Origin: a bacterium
GTDB taxonomy: Bacteria; Bdellovibrionota; UBA1018
DNA length: 53,530 nt
Direction: 5' to 3'
Assembly: GCA_019751945.1 (NCBI GenBank)
Contig: JAIEMT010000062.1
Coordinates: 1 to 53,530 of the forward strand
Shown piece by piece: positions 16,101 to 24,819 of the stretch; position 1 is the stretch's first letter, and each line of letters starts with the position of its first letter. Made by a program: the position numbers and the translations under genes. The notes under the pieces were generated by a model. It did no database searches. It was not told the origin of the DNA and was given only the letters and a program-made list of their open reading frames with translations.

Positions 16101-17423
16101 ATGGGTGACAACAATAATCGCTTTAAACTGGGTGAGGACGAAGAAAACGGTAACGGTGCCGAAGGTTCCAACGAGAACGAAGGCGGCATCGATTATACGA
16201 GCCAAGATTTCGAAGGGGACAGAAGCCGCCTTGTCGACTTCTTGAAATTCCCCCGCGACAAGCGAAAGGTCACCGACTTCTTACAAGAAACTTACAAAGC
16301 TTACGAAGAAGAGTCGGTCAACCGCCTCATCAATCGCGCTGTGCATGAGCACGAGAGCGAAATGCGCGGTGCAACCCCTTACTACAAGCCGGGCCACATT
16401 GGTCCGTTGATGTATGAATATTTAAACATGATCGGTGTGGAAGCTGCTTTTGTCAGCGGCTTGCAACACACGAAGTCTTCGATGACCAAAACCGTTCAGC
16501 AACGTGTTGATGAAATCAACACGTTACTTCGGGGAGTCGGCGGCTTCAACAGACAGATTAAAGCTTCGTTTTCACGAAGTGCAGTCGTTTACCTCGAACA
16601 AGAAGATCCGGCGAACAAACATCGCGAGAAGGTTATCTTCACGATCAACCTCGGCGACTTCGAACTTCGCTACCCGTTGGATGAAAGCGCGGACGAAAAA
16701 ATGGGCGACGATGGTCGCACGCTTCGCCGCACGGTTTGGGATGAAGCTGTAAACACTTTGGCAGAAATCGTTTCGAACACCGGAATGAAACCGAAGTACG
16801 TGAAGAACGACAAGAACAGCTGCATCTTCACCATGAGACAGTACTTGCTCTCGCCGGCTGAACGCCTGCCTGACGAGTTCTTCACTTTCGACCTCCGTCA
16901 TGTGAACGAAGATATGCGTAAGCAAATGGCTCGCGACTATGTCGCTACCATCGAACAATTTGGAACGGACATCGCGAAATGCAAAAAGCAATTGCGCTGG
17001 CCGTTGATGGGCGCCCGCAAACGCGGTGAGCTCACTGACAAGATTGCTCACCTCGAAAGAGAGAGAGACTTCTACATCGGCACGAACCCAGATCCGCGCG
17101 AAATGGACACCGGTGTCGTGTTCTCGATCTCGGTGAACACCTTGAAAGACTACGCAGTCACCAAGGACAAGATGCAAGTCATCATGACCAAGTACATCCT
17201 CGCTCTCAGCCGCATCGCTGTGGACAAGAGCATGGATCAACAAGTCAGCGCTGTCTATCAGCAGAAGCAAGGCAAGGCTCAAGACTTCCAGAGCCTCGAT
17301 GCCATGGCTGATCACGATGCCGATCATGGCCAAGGCGGCGAGAACGGCGGCAAAAAAGTCGTCGTGATGAAAGATGATCTCGTCCGCAAGAAGGCTGCAG
17401 GCGGCGGACGGTTCCGAGCTTAA
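16101..17423 (+). CDS. unknown cytoplasmic protein, paralogue A
   Basis: This is a 440-residue protein that I do not recognise. It is the paralogue of the next gene. Shared blocks include SAVVYLEQEDP, INLGDFEL, W.EAVNTLAEIVSNTG, KPKYVKND, LPDEFFTF, ERDFYIGTNPDP and MQVIMTKYILALS. It is acidic at the N-terminus (Asn/Glu/Gly-rich) and basic at the C-terminus, with no signal peptide or membrane span. Helical stretches (about residues 50-90 and 295-330) might oligomerise. The strong AAGGAG eight bases before the ATG and the heavy use of preferred codons such as AAC, TTC, GAA and CGC point to high expression, as for a structural protein. A strong terminator follows. Confidence 0.8.
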   Translation: MGDNNNRFKLGEDEENGNGAEGSNENEGGIDYTSQDFEGDRSRLVDFLKFPRDKRKVTDFLQETYKAYEEESVNRLINRAVHEHESEMRGATPYYKPGHIGPLMYEYLNMIGVEAAFVSGLQHTKSSMTKTVQQRVDEINTLLRGVGGFNRQIKASFSRSAVVYLEQEDPANKHREKVIFTINLGDFELRYPLDESADEKMGDDGRTLRRTVWDEAVNTLAEIVSNTGMKPKYVKNDKNSCIFTMRQYLLSPAERLPDEFFTFDLRHVNEDMRKQMARDYVATIEQFGTDIAKCKKQLRWPLMGARKRGELTDKIAHLERERDFYIGTNPDPREMDTGVVFSISVNTLKDYAVTKDKMQVIMTKYILALSRIAVDKSMDQQVSAVYQQKQGKAQDFQSLDAMADHDADHGQGGENGGKKVVVMKDDLVRKKAAGGGRFRA

Positions 17424-17435
17424 GTCTGATTAAGT

Positions 17436-17473
17436 AAACTGGGCGGGGGCGAAAGCTCCCGCCCAAGTTTTAT
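17436..17473 (+). terminator. strong intrinsic terminator between the two paralogues
   Basis: GGGCGGGGGC (17441-17450), GAAA loop, GCTCCCGCCC (17455-17464) form ten pairs including one G-U. The stem is extended by AAACT pairing with AGTTT around one bulged A, and the RNA ends in UUUUAU. It would make most transcripts stop after paralogue A, with partial read-through to the downstream genes. Confidence 0.85.
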
Positions 17474-17503
17474 CTACAGGTCTCCGAGTAGTTAGGAGTT
17501 TTT

Positions 17504-18808
17504 ATGGCTGACCAACAATCCAACGACAGCCCCAATTCACCCAAATCAAAAGAAGTGAAGGAAGCGACGGATGAATTCGTCGACTTTCTCAAAGACTCCA
17601 AGAGCAAAAAGCAGCTCCAAGATTTTCTAATCGACATGTACAAAGATTTTGAGGCGCGACGCGTCGCTGAAATGAAAGCGCGCTATGAAAATGAGAAGAA
17701 GACTTCTCATTCCCATCCCCATCATACGACGGCAAATATTTCTCCGCTTTTGTCTGAAACCATGAACATGAACGAAGCTGAAAAAGCTTTTGTTCGGTCC
17801 ATTCAGGCAACTAAGGCAAGTCTGGTAAAAACCCTCGAAGACCGCGTGGAAGAGACCAATCGTCTCTTGGCAGGCTTAGGTGGGTATAGCTCTCAATTGA
17901 AGAGCTGCTTTGCTCGAAGCACGGTCGTTTTCTTAGAGCAGGAAGATCCCAAATTCTTTTTCCGCGAGCGACTCATCTTTTCAATCAATCTTCCCAATTA
18001 CGAACTCAAGCGTTCGTGGGATTTTAAGGCCAACAAGAAAAAGGGCACACAGCGCCGAAGCAAGAAGGCGCCCATGGATCCCAACGCGGATCCTCGCACG
18101 GCTTTACAGGCAACTTGGGACGATGCTGTGAACTCTTTGGCTCAAATCATTGCGACCACGGGTCTTAAACCCAAATATGCAAAGAATGACCGCCACTACG
18201 GCCGTTTTGTGATGAAGCAGGATCTGCGCAGCAGTTCTGCTTTGCCGGACGAATACTTTTCATTTACTTTGGATTACAACACCTCCGAGCGCATTGAAGA
18301 GATGTGCGTTCCTTACAACAAAATCGTAAAAAACTATGATCTGCTTGTAAAAAAGCTCACCAAGAAATGTTCGCGCTACGCTGAGAATTCGACGAGCGCT
18401 CGTTTCCTGAGCTTGAAGAAGAAATTGGCCCAGGTTTGCCAGGAGCGCGACTTCTTTGTCGGAACCACGCCTGATCCGAACCAGCTCGACGAAGGCCTAT
18501 TGTTTTTGATCGAAGTTTCAACTTTGCGCGATTACCACGTGGTGAAAGATCGCATGCAGTCGATCATGACCAAGTACATCCTCCACCTCTCGAAGCTCGC
18601 TACTAAAGAAGCGGAAAATGACGCGGATTTAGAGTACGAACTCTGGAGAATGAAGAACGAGAAGCAGGTGAATAAAGCCAACGCAGGTCAATATATTGAC
18701 ACTGACACCAAGGCGGGCTCGACGCCCAGTGGTGAAGGCGAAGACGGCATTCAAGAGTACCTCATTGATGAGAGTGCGTTGAAGCCCATCAAGAAAAAAG
18801 CAGCTTAG
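17504..18808 (+). CDS. unknown cytoplasmic protein, paralogue B
   Basis: This is a 434-residue protein homologous to its upstream neighbour over most of its length. Shared blocks are STVVFLEQEDP, SINLPNYELK, WDDAVNSLAQIIATTG, KPKYAKND, LPDEYFSF, ERDFFVGTTPDPNQLDEG and MQSIMTKYILHLSKLA. It differs by a basic insertion (KANKKKGTQRRSKKAP, around residues 182-197) and a longer acidic C-terminal tail ending in PIKKKAA. No signal peptide. AGGAG lies five bases before the ATG. It is downstream of a strong terminator, so probably made in smaller amounts than paralogue A. It is followed after 74 bases by the HPr-like gene. The family is not known to me. Confidence 0.8.
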   Translation: MADQQSNDSPNSPKSKEVKEATDEFVDFLKDSKSKKQLQDFLIDMYKDFEARRVAEMKARYENEKKTSHSHPHHTTANISPLLSETMNMNEAEKAFVRSIQATKASLVKTLEDRVEETNRLLAGLGGYSSQLKSCFARSTVVFLEQEDPKFFFRERLIFSINLPNYELKRSWDFKANKKKGTQRRSKKAPMDPNADPRTALQATWDDAVNSLAQIIATTGLKPKYAKNDRHYGRFVMKQDLRSSSALPDEYFSFTLDYNTSERIEEMCVPYNKIVKNYDLLVKKLTKKCSRYAENSTSARFLSLKKKLAQVCQERDFFVGTTPDPNQLDEGLLFLIEVSTLRDYHVVKDRMQSIMTKYILHLSKLATKEAENDADLEYELWRMKNEKQVNKANAGQYIDTDTKAGSTPSGEGEDGIQEYLIDESALKPIKKKAA

Positions 18809-18848
18809 TAAGCGCTGATTCTTAAAAGAATTCTCTAAAAAGGCCGAT

Positions 18849-18880
18849 AAACCCTAGAGATAGAGGAAGGGGTTTCTAGG
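18849..18880 (+). promoter_or_regulatory. two overlapping alternative hairpins before the HPr-like gene
   Basis: AAACC (18849-18853) can pair with GGTTT (18871-18875), or CCTAGA (18853-18858) with TCTAGG (18875-18880). The two are mutually exclusive because they share end bases. Both enclose the purine-rich ribosome binding region at 18862-18872, ten bases before the ATG at 18883. A switch in translation is possible but unproven. Confidence 0.3.
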
Positions 18881-18882
18881 CC

Positions 18883-19875
18883 ATGAGTTTAAGAAAACTC
18901 GATCAATTTTTAGGCAACCGGGGCGATCTGACCCGTGTTCGCAAATTCCTCGAGAAAATCGAGAAGTGCTGTGGCGCTCTCGAACAAAAGAACAATCTCG
19001 GCGATATTCTGGCTGATCCTTCCAACTACAAGGCCCTTCTCGCAGGCGTTGAAGACGAACTGGAATATGCGATTCCAATGGCGGCTCGTCTTTGTCACGA
19101 AGGCTATACCGTGAAAAGCTTCCTCGTTGAAACAGCTATCACGGGCGCAAAGCGCTTTGACTTCATCTACCGTGCAGTTGCGGGATGGTCTCAGTTTGAT
19201 GGATGCGTCGTCTTTCAATTTGAAGTCGGTGAAGAGCGTGCTCCTGCGGTGATCAATACGAAGCGAATTCAACATTGGAATCAGCTTCAGAACATTCCTG
19301 CTGGGACGCTAGTTACGATCTATCTGAAAACGGTTCAAGGCAAGAGAAGTGCTTCTCAAGAGAATCTTGCGGTAGAGAGATTCCAGGCGGTCTTTGAAGT
19401 GGTTCAGTCTCCGAATGGGGATTTGAGTACGCCGGTGGCTTCTGTCCTTCAATTCAATCCGCAAGCTGGAGAGAAGACCGAATCAAAACCCAACAAGTCT
19501 GGCCCGAAACAGCAGAAATCGGCTTTCGCACGAACCACGAGTTTGCAGAATTTTACGGCTATTCCCTCTGGTCAGGCTCCGAGTATGAGTTTCCGAGTCG
19601 TGATCAACAAGATCGACACCGTTGTTCATGCAGGAAACGCGCATCTGATCCTAAGTCATATTCGAGAGTACACCGGCAAAGTGGCTCTTTACGTTCTACG
19701 CGATAAAAAACAAAACGTTCGAATGGATGCAGACTCCATCTGGGGTGCAGATATTCGAAACGGAGAAACCGTTCTCTTTGAATTCTTTGGTCCCAACCCA
19801 AGCGATGACTTTGTGAAAGAACTTGCTCGTAAGGTGAACAAGTACACACAAATGGACAAGCTCGGCACTGAATAA
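18883..19875 (+). CDS. unknown N-terminal domain fused to an HPr-like phosphocarrier domain
   Basis: This is a 330-residue protein. Residues 1 to about 180 are unrecognised. A Lys/Ser-rich linker follows, and about 236-322 align with HPr, the small PTS phosphocarrier. TVVHAGNAHLI matches the NGLHTRPAAQF active loop, putting His249 at the phosphorylated His. MDADSIWGADI matches the segment around HPr Ser46, giving Ser285. NGETVLFEFFG matches the last strand, and a terminal helix follows. The Arg and Pro after the active His are replaced by Gly and Asn, so it is not an ordinary HPr. The gene ends 16 bases before the PPDK-like gene, a possible phosphoryl donor. The fold assignment rests on motif comparison by eye. 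Confidence 0.65.
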   Translation: MSLRKLDQFLGNRGDLTRVRKFLEKIEKCCGALEQKNNLGDILADPSNYKALLAGVEDELEYAIPMAARLCHEGYTVKSFLVETAITGAKRFDFIYRAVAGWSQFDGCVVFQFEVGEERAPAVINTKRIQHWNQLQNIPAGTLVTIYLKTVQGKRSASQENLAVERFQAVFEVVQSPNGDLSTPVASVLQFNPQAGEKTESKPNKSGPKQQKSAFARTTSLQNFTAIPSGQAPSMSFRVVINKIDTVVHAGNAHLILSHIREYTGKVALYVLRDKKQNVRMDADSIWGADIRNGETVLFEFFGPNPSDDFVKELARKVNKYTQMDKLGTE

Positions 19876-19891
19876 AAAGGTCGAATCATCC

Positions 19892-22567
19892 ATGCAGAAG
19901 ATTCCTTCTCAGTACTTTTGGCTTTTAGATAGTGAATTGCCAGCAGACGTGGTGAGCGGTTATCAGCAAGCTGTGGCGGGAAAGCCCAAGTCCAGATTGG
20001 CTCAGTTCGTGAGGCTGATTGGCGCGAAGATTCCACTTGCTCCTCATGCTTACATCACATCTTCTTTTGCGAAGATGGCAGACCAGAGTTTGCCGGATAA
20101 GTTTTTTTCTGAGTTGGGCCAATGCGTTGCTCGCTTTGAAGAGCTGACCTCGTTAAAGTTCGGAAGTCGAGACAAGCCCCTCCTGCTTTCGGTGCAGGGA
20201 GATTTTAGCGGTACTGTTCGAGGAATTGGATGTAGCTTAGACTGCCTTCCGGCTCTGGTTCAATCCTACGGACCGGGAATGGCGTACTCCCTTTTTGTCG
20301 ACTTCTTAGAGAGCTATTCCACTTTGGTACTTCGAGTTCCTCGCATCGATTTCAAAGACCATTTTCAGATTCAAGCAAGCCGTGAAGGTGGGGCCGGTGG
20401 TTTAGCACAGCTTTCTCAAGAAGATTTCGTTCGCTCTGTTCGGGATTATAAAACACTCGTCTCGCAGAAGCTCGGTCGTCCTTTCCCCGAGAGTCCAGAA
20501 CAGCATTTGCTCACAACACTTCTGAATGCAGCAAAAACTTTGAACCAACAGGGGAGTGATGAAGTTTTCTTGCAAGCCCAAATGCAAAACACCCTTTACG
20601 GCCATTCAGTGAAAGGGGTCGCGTACACGCGGAATCCCTTTACGGGCCTGAAAGAAGTATATGGCGTCTATCAGAGTGGTGAGCATCAAAAGAAGCACGC
20701 TATTGAGCAGGCGGCGGCTTCTGCTGTGTATGGGCATCTCAAAAAGCATTTACCCGAGATTGAGGCGTGCTTCTGGGACGTGGTCGAAGCCGAGTTTGTC
20801 ACCGACGAAGACGGACATCTCTTTTTTACGAGCTTCGATAAAGCTCAAACAACTGCAAAGGCCGTCCTGGTTAGTGCGATGGATCTTTGCTTGGCTGGAA
20901 AAATTTCAGACATCGAAGCTGTCAAACGTATCAAGCCGAATGACGTTGAAACTCTTTTGCATCCGACTTTGGATGATAAATCTCGGGACCAGCTGAAGGA
21001 TCTTGGTCCCAAGGGTGTGACTGCGGCACCAGGTACTGCCGTCGGGCATGTCTTTTTCAAAATGGCCGATGCGATGGAATTCTACAAAGAAGCGGTGAAG
21101 AACAAGACCGACAAGCGGGTCATTCTCATCGCGGACGAACTCTTAATTTCGGATACCCCCGGCCTCGGTATGATTACCGGTTTGATTACGACTGCATCGG
21201 GGATCGCCTCTCATGCAGCCGTGATGGCGCGCGCTTTGGGAATTCCCTGCATGGTGAGTTACAAAGAAACCGAATTCGATTCGAACGGGAAGTTCATGAC
21301 CGTTTCGGGGCGTAAGATTGAAGCGAAGACATTGATGACATTAGAAGCGGGTTCTGAAGGGAAGCTCTACTTGGGAGAGGGCACACTTCAAAACCTGTCC
21401 TTCAAAGAAGGGATCGTAAAAGACATCTCCGAGCTGATTACACGCGTGATCAAGCAGCAGCGGATTCCCTTGGAGGTCCGAGTCAACATCAATGGGGCTC
21501 GCGATGCCGAAACGGGTTTAGTCTTCGGAGCTGATGGCGTCGGCCTTTGTCGAACTGAAAACATGTTCATGGACGCGGAAGTTGTCCGGGAAGTTCGCAA
21601 CATCATTTTCACGCAGAATGCGGCTAAGTGCCAAGACAGCTTTGCAAAACTGGAAGCCCGTCAGTGGGAAGATTTTAGAAAGATCTTTGAAGTGATGAAG
21701 GGGCGCGTGGTGAATATTCGCCTCATGGACCTCCCGCTTCATGATTTTGTTCCTCAGACGGAAGAAGCTTTCGATGCTCTCTGCGCCCAGCTCAATCATT
21801 TGGATAGGACTCATATTCAAGTCGTGGCGGATGGCCTTCGCGAGCACAATCCCATGCTGGGCTTGCGCGCTTGTCGCTTTGGTCTGATTAATCCTGAGAT
21901 CTATGACATGCAGATCCGGGCGATCGTGCGTGCCGCTTATGAAGTGGCGAAGCAGGGCGGAGCAGTTGATCCGGGTATTATGTTCCCTCTCGTATTTACA
22001 CAAGATGAATTGAAGCGCCTTCGCGGTCGTGTTCTCGCCATCGAGAAGGAGCTTCGAGAAGAATTGAAAGTTCCCTTCGACTCAAAAATCACTTTCCGTG
22101 TCGGTTCGATGATCGAGCTTCCAGCCGCCGTGATGAATGCGGATCAGCTTGCGAAAGTGGGGGCCTTCTTCGCATTCGGTACTAACGACCTAACCCAAAC
22201 GACTCTTGGAATTTCTAGAGACGACAGCGCTCATTACCTACCGTTCTATCTTGAGAACGGGATCCTCCCATCCGACCCCTTTAAGGTGTTGGCTGAGCCC
22301 GTGCGAGAGTTAGTCGAACTCGCAGTAAAGCGGGGCCGTCGCATGCGTCCCGACGCGAGCTATGGCATTTGTGGGGAACAGGGTGGAGATAAGAACACAC
22401 TGAAGTTTTGTTTAGAAAAGGGCTTGAATTATGTCAGCTGTTCGCCTTTCCGCGTACTCCCAACCCGCGTGGCGTTGGTTCAAGTCGCCATCACCGAGTT
22501 CCTTCAAGCGCAATCGAACGGCACGGTGAAAACCACTAGCCAGACACTTAAAGACTCTGTAGCTTAG
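19892..22567 (+). CDS. PPDK-like protein with degenerate ATP-grasp domain
   Basis: This is an 891-residue homologue of pyruvate phosphate dikinase, which interconverts ATP, phosphate and pyruvate with AMP, PPi and PEP. The middle phosphohistidine domain is intact (ASHAAVMARALGIPC, His441). So is the C-terminal PEP/pyruvate barrel (GADGVGLCRTENMF, NPMLGLRACR, GTNDLTQTT, GICGEQGG with Cys827). The N-terminal nucleotide domain is recognisable (GVAYTRNPFTGL), but key motifs are changed: the VRSGA-type segment reads VQGDF, AQGEDVVAG is absent, and the LQTRNGKRT segment reads FTSFDKAQT, losing the Gln and Arg. The N-terminal GGKGA loop is also missing. So ATP use is probably lost, and the rest resembles PTS Enzyme I chemistry. 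Six bases separate it from the next gene. Confidence 0.85.
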   Translation: MQKIPSQYFWLLDSELPADVVSGYQQAVAGKPKSRLAQFVRLIGAKIPLAPHAYITSSFAKMADQSLPDKFFSELGQCVARFEELTSLKFGSRDKPLLLSVQGDFSGTVRGIGCSLDCLPALVQSYGPGMAYSLFVDFLESYSTLVLRVPRIDFKDHFQIQASREGGAGGLAQLSQEDFVRSVRDYKTLVSQKLGRPFPESPEQHLLTTLLNAAKTLNQQGSDEVFLQAQMQNTLYGHSVKGVAYTRNPFTGLKEVYGVYQSGEHQKKHAIEQAAASAVYGHLKKHLPEIEACFWDVVEAEFVTDEDGHLFFTSFDKAQTTAKAVLVSAMDLCLAGKISDIEAVKRIKPNDVETLLHPTLDDKSRDQLKDLGPKGVTAAPGTAVGHVFFKMADAMEFYKEAVKNKTDKRVILIADELLISDTPGLGMITGLITTASGIASHAAVMARALGIPCMVSYKETEFDSNGKFMTVSGRKIEAKTLMTLEAGSEGKLYLGEGTLQNLSFKEGIVKDISELITRVIKQQRIPLEVRVNINGARDAETGLVFGADGVGLCRTENMFMDAEVVREVRNIIFTQNAAKCQDSFAKLEARQWEDFRKIFEVMKGRVVNIRLMDLPLHDFVPQTEEAFDALCAQLNHLDRTHIQVVADGLREHNPMLGLRACRFGLINPEIYDMQIRAIVRAAYEVAKQGGAVDPGIMFPLVFTQDELKRLRGRVLAIEKELREELKVPFDSKITFRVGSMIELPAAVMNADQLAKVGAFFAFGTNDLTQTTLGISRDDSAHYLPFYLENGILPSDPFKVLAEPVRELVELAVKRGRRMRPDASYGICGEQGGDKNTLKFCLEKGLNYVSCSPFRVLPTRVALVQVAITEFLQAQSNGTVKTTSQTLKDSVA

Positions 22568-22573
22568 GCTCCC

Positions 22574-23746
22574 ATGAGCTTTTGGACCGAGGAGAAACTG
22601 TTTTTCGATGGCGATGCCTACTTCGGTTATTTAGAAGCCCTCATCCGCTCTGCAAAAAGATCCATCGATATTGAAACCTATATTTGGGATGACGATGCTA
22701 TTGGTCGCCGTATCGCAGACGCGCTTTGTGCGGCGTCTCGTCGGGGCGTGAATGTTCGGGCAATGGTGGATGGAATGGGTTCTCCGCAGTGGGGCGCTGT
22801 ATTTCTACCGCACTTACGATCGTCCGGCGTGCAAGCGCGAGTGTATCATCCTTTACCGTGGCAGGTTCTTTCGAAGAGTCTGCCTGCCCCTGAAACTCGA
22901 CGAAATAAGTGGACGCTTTTGCAGTGGTTGGTTCACGTCCTATTCAAAGTAAACGTGAGAGATCATCGGAAAGTCTTTGTTATGGATGGGGAAGTGGCAT
23001 GTGTGGGTGGAATCAATATCAGCGCCAATCATTCTCGTTCTATCAAGGGGCCGAGTGCTTGGAGAGATACTTCGGTAAGTGTGAAGGGCGTGGATATTGC
23101 CGCTATCCTGTACGCTTTTGAGAAGGCCTGGCTTCATGCCTGGGATTTCACTTCACGGAAACCGCGCTGGTACAACGTGAGAAGACTTCGCCGTCTCAAG
23201 ACGGAATCTCGTCTGGTTCGCGTGAATCATACCTTGATGAGGCGGCGTCGAACTTATCGCGATCTCTTGAGGCGCCTGGGACATGCTACCCAGCGAGTCT
23301 GGGTGACGAACGCGTATTTTATTCCAGATGGATCGCTGATTCGTCGCTTGCGACGAGTGGCAAAAAAAGGTGTTGATGTTCGGATTCTCGTTCCCAGAAT
23401 TTCAGATGTGTTCTTTGTGCGTTGGGTGAGCTCCGCCTTTTACTATGCGCTCCTCAAGTCGGGGGCTCGGATTTTTGAATACGAACCCCGAGTTCTGCAC
23501 GCCAAGACTTTGCTCGTGGATGATTGGGCAGTGGTGGGCTCGAGTAACCTCAATCACCGCAGTCTGTTTCACGATTTAGAAATGGATATTGAACTGACAG
23601 CGATTCAATCGAAACGCGCCATGGAGCAACAGTATCTGGAAGATATTGGTCAGTCCGTTGAGATCAAAATGAAGGATTGGAAGGCTCGTCCCTGGACGGA
23701 TAAGCTTTTGGGTCAGATTTTTCTCCTGGCCAAATACTGGTTTTAA
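22574..23746 (+). CDS. phospholipase-D-family cardiolipin synthase
   Basis: This is a 390-residue enzyme with two HKD motifs: DHRKVFVMDG (His131, Lys133, Asp138) and LHAKTLLVDD (His309, Lys311, Asp316). SSNLNHRS and the GGINI segment that follow them are typical of bacterial cardiolipin synthases. Such enzymes join two phosphatidylglycerols into cardiolipin and glycerol at the inner membrane. The N-terminal membrane helices of ClsA are missing, as in ClsB-type proteins of about this size. It sits between the PPDK-like gene (six bases) and greB (17 bases), so likely the same operon. Another phosphatidyl-transfer role is possible. Confidence 0.85.
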   Translation: MSFWTEEKLFFDGDAYFGYLEALIRSAKRSIDIETYIWDDDAIGRRIADALCAASRRGVNVRAMVDGMGSPQWGAVFLPHLRSSGVQARVYHPLPWQVLSKSLPAPETRRNKWTLLQWLVHVLFKVNVRDHRKVFVMDGEVACVGGINISANHSRSIKGPSAWRDTSVSVKGVDIAAILYAFEKAWLHAWDFTSRKPRWYNVRRLRRLKTESRLVRVNHTLMRRRRTYRDLLRRLGHATQRVWVTNAYFIPDGSLIRRLRRVAKKGVDVRILVPRISDVFFVRWVSSAFYYALLKSGARIFEYEPRVLHAKTLLVDDWAVVGSSNLNHRSLFHDLEMDIELTAIQSKRAMEQQYLEDIGQSVEIKMKDWKARPWTDKLLGQIFLLAKYWF

Positions 23747-23763
23747 ATTCAATCTGGGGAGCC

Positions 23764-24237
23764 ATGGCTACGAAGAATTACATCACCCCTCAGGGGGCGG
23801 CACGGCTGAAAGAGGAGTTGCGAAAGCTTCTCTATGAAGATCGTCCCGCCTTAGTGAAGACCGTGGCTTGGGCCGCTTCCAACGGCGATCGTTCTGAAAA
23901 TGGGGATTACATCTATGGTAAGCGCCGCCTTCGTGAGATTGACCGCAGGATTCGCTTTCTAACGAAACGTCTGGATGACGCCGAGATCGTCGAACCCAAG
24001 AACCAAAAGAAGGACCAAGTGCTTTTTGGGGCCACGGTGGGGATTTTGGATGAAGAGGGGAATGAAAAGAGCTATCAGATTGTCGGGATTGACGAGAGCG
24101 ATGCGAAGCAAGGAAAGATCAGTTGGATTTCTCCGCTAGCCAAAGCATTACTGCAGGCAAGAGTGGGCGACACGGTCACCGTTACCTCCCCCAAAGGGCA
24201 GGAAGACTTCGAGATTACTAAGATTACCTACGAGTAA
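23764..24237 (+). CDS. greB: transcript cleavage factor GreB
   Basis: This is a 157-residue protein. The N-terminal coiled coil has TPQGAARLKEEL and the acidic tip SNGDRSENGDYIYGKRRL, and the C-terminal FKBP-like domain has GATVGILDEEG and ISPLAKALLQARVGD. GreB binds the secondary channel of RNA polymerase and rescues backtracked complexes by making the polymerase cut the RNA. The acidic Asp and Glu of the tip that position Mg are present. The long KRRLREIDRRI basic patch and length favour GreB over GreA. It ends directly against the convergent STAS gene, with no spacer. Confidence 0.92.
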   Translation: MATKNYITPQGAARLKEELRKLLYEDRPALVKTVAWAASNGDRSENGDYIYGKRRLREIDRRIRFLTKRLDDAEIVEPKNQKKDQVLFGATVGILDEEGNEKSYQIVGIDESDAKQGKISWISPLAKALLQARVGDTVTVTSPKGQEDFEITKITYE

Positions 24238-24684
24238 TTAGGCTGGTTTTTTCGCCACATAGAGGCTCGCATTCGCTGCCACCTCAGATTTCGCATCTTG
24301 AGGCGTCCGATTGGGATCCATGGCTTCTTCCATGATCGCTTGGAGAGCGTGAGACATGTTGTTGTAGGTTTCCACTTCACGAAGCAGCCCTTGGGCAAAG
24401 AGCATTTCTCTCAGGTCCGGATGAACCGCGCAGACTTTCAGTTCTGCTGGTTTCTCGCGAATGGTTTTCTGCAACCGCGCCAGCGCAGGCAATTGCGTTC
24501 GGTCTAGTTCCGTTACATCTCTAAAATGAAGCACTACCCATCTTGCGGGGGCCTTTTTTACTTCCCGAATACACTCATCAAAAATAACAGCGTTGTCTTT
24601 GGAGATTGGCCCCACCAAAGAAACAATCAGCACATCTTTCTTGGTCGCAAAAAAGTAGGAGAGCTTAGGTGTTTGGTTCATCAT
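24238..24684 (-). CDS. STAS-domain protein, anti-anti-sigma type
   Basis: This is a 148-residue protein with a STAS fold: beta strands DVLIVSLVGPIS and WVVLHFRDVTELD around helices, of the SpoIIAA/RsbV type. At the usual phospho-acceptor site (DSSG) it reads LDRTQL, so the first Ser is Arg and the second is Thr. Classical Ser phosphorylation is therefore unlikely, unless the Thr is used. The ATG at 24684 follows AGGAGG by five bases. A C-terminal tail of about 40 residues extends past the domain. The histidine-kinase-like ATPase 900 bases away is a possible partner. Confidence 0.75.
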   Translation of the reverse strand: MMNQTPKLSYFFATKKDVLIVSLVGPISKDNAVIFDECIREVKKAPARWVVLHFRDVTELDRTQLPALARLQKTIREKPAELKVCAVHPDLREMLFAQGLLREVETYNNMSHALQAIMEEAMDPNRTPQDAKSEVAANASLYVAKKPA

Positions 24685-24819
24685 GATGACCTCCTGACGT
24701 TCCACAAAAAAGAAACTCGCTTATTTTGTAATTGTATCAAATAAATCAGGTACTGCTTGAAAAAATGACTTTTGGAATATGTTGATATAATTGATGTTTT
24801 TCTGATTTGTTAAGGTTTT

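Noticed and set aside
16572..17333. 253-codon minus-strand frame
   Set aside because: Shadow of paralogue A, caused by its strongly biased codon usage; no ribosome binding site.
21518..22003. 161-codon minus-strand frame
   Set aside because: Antisense to the conserved PEP-binding barrel of the PPDK-like protein.
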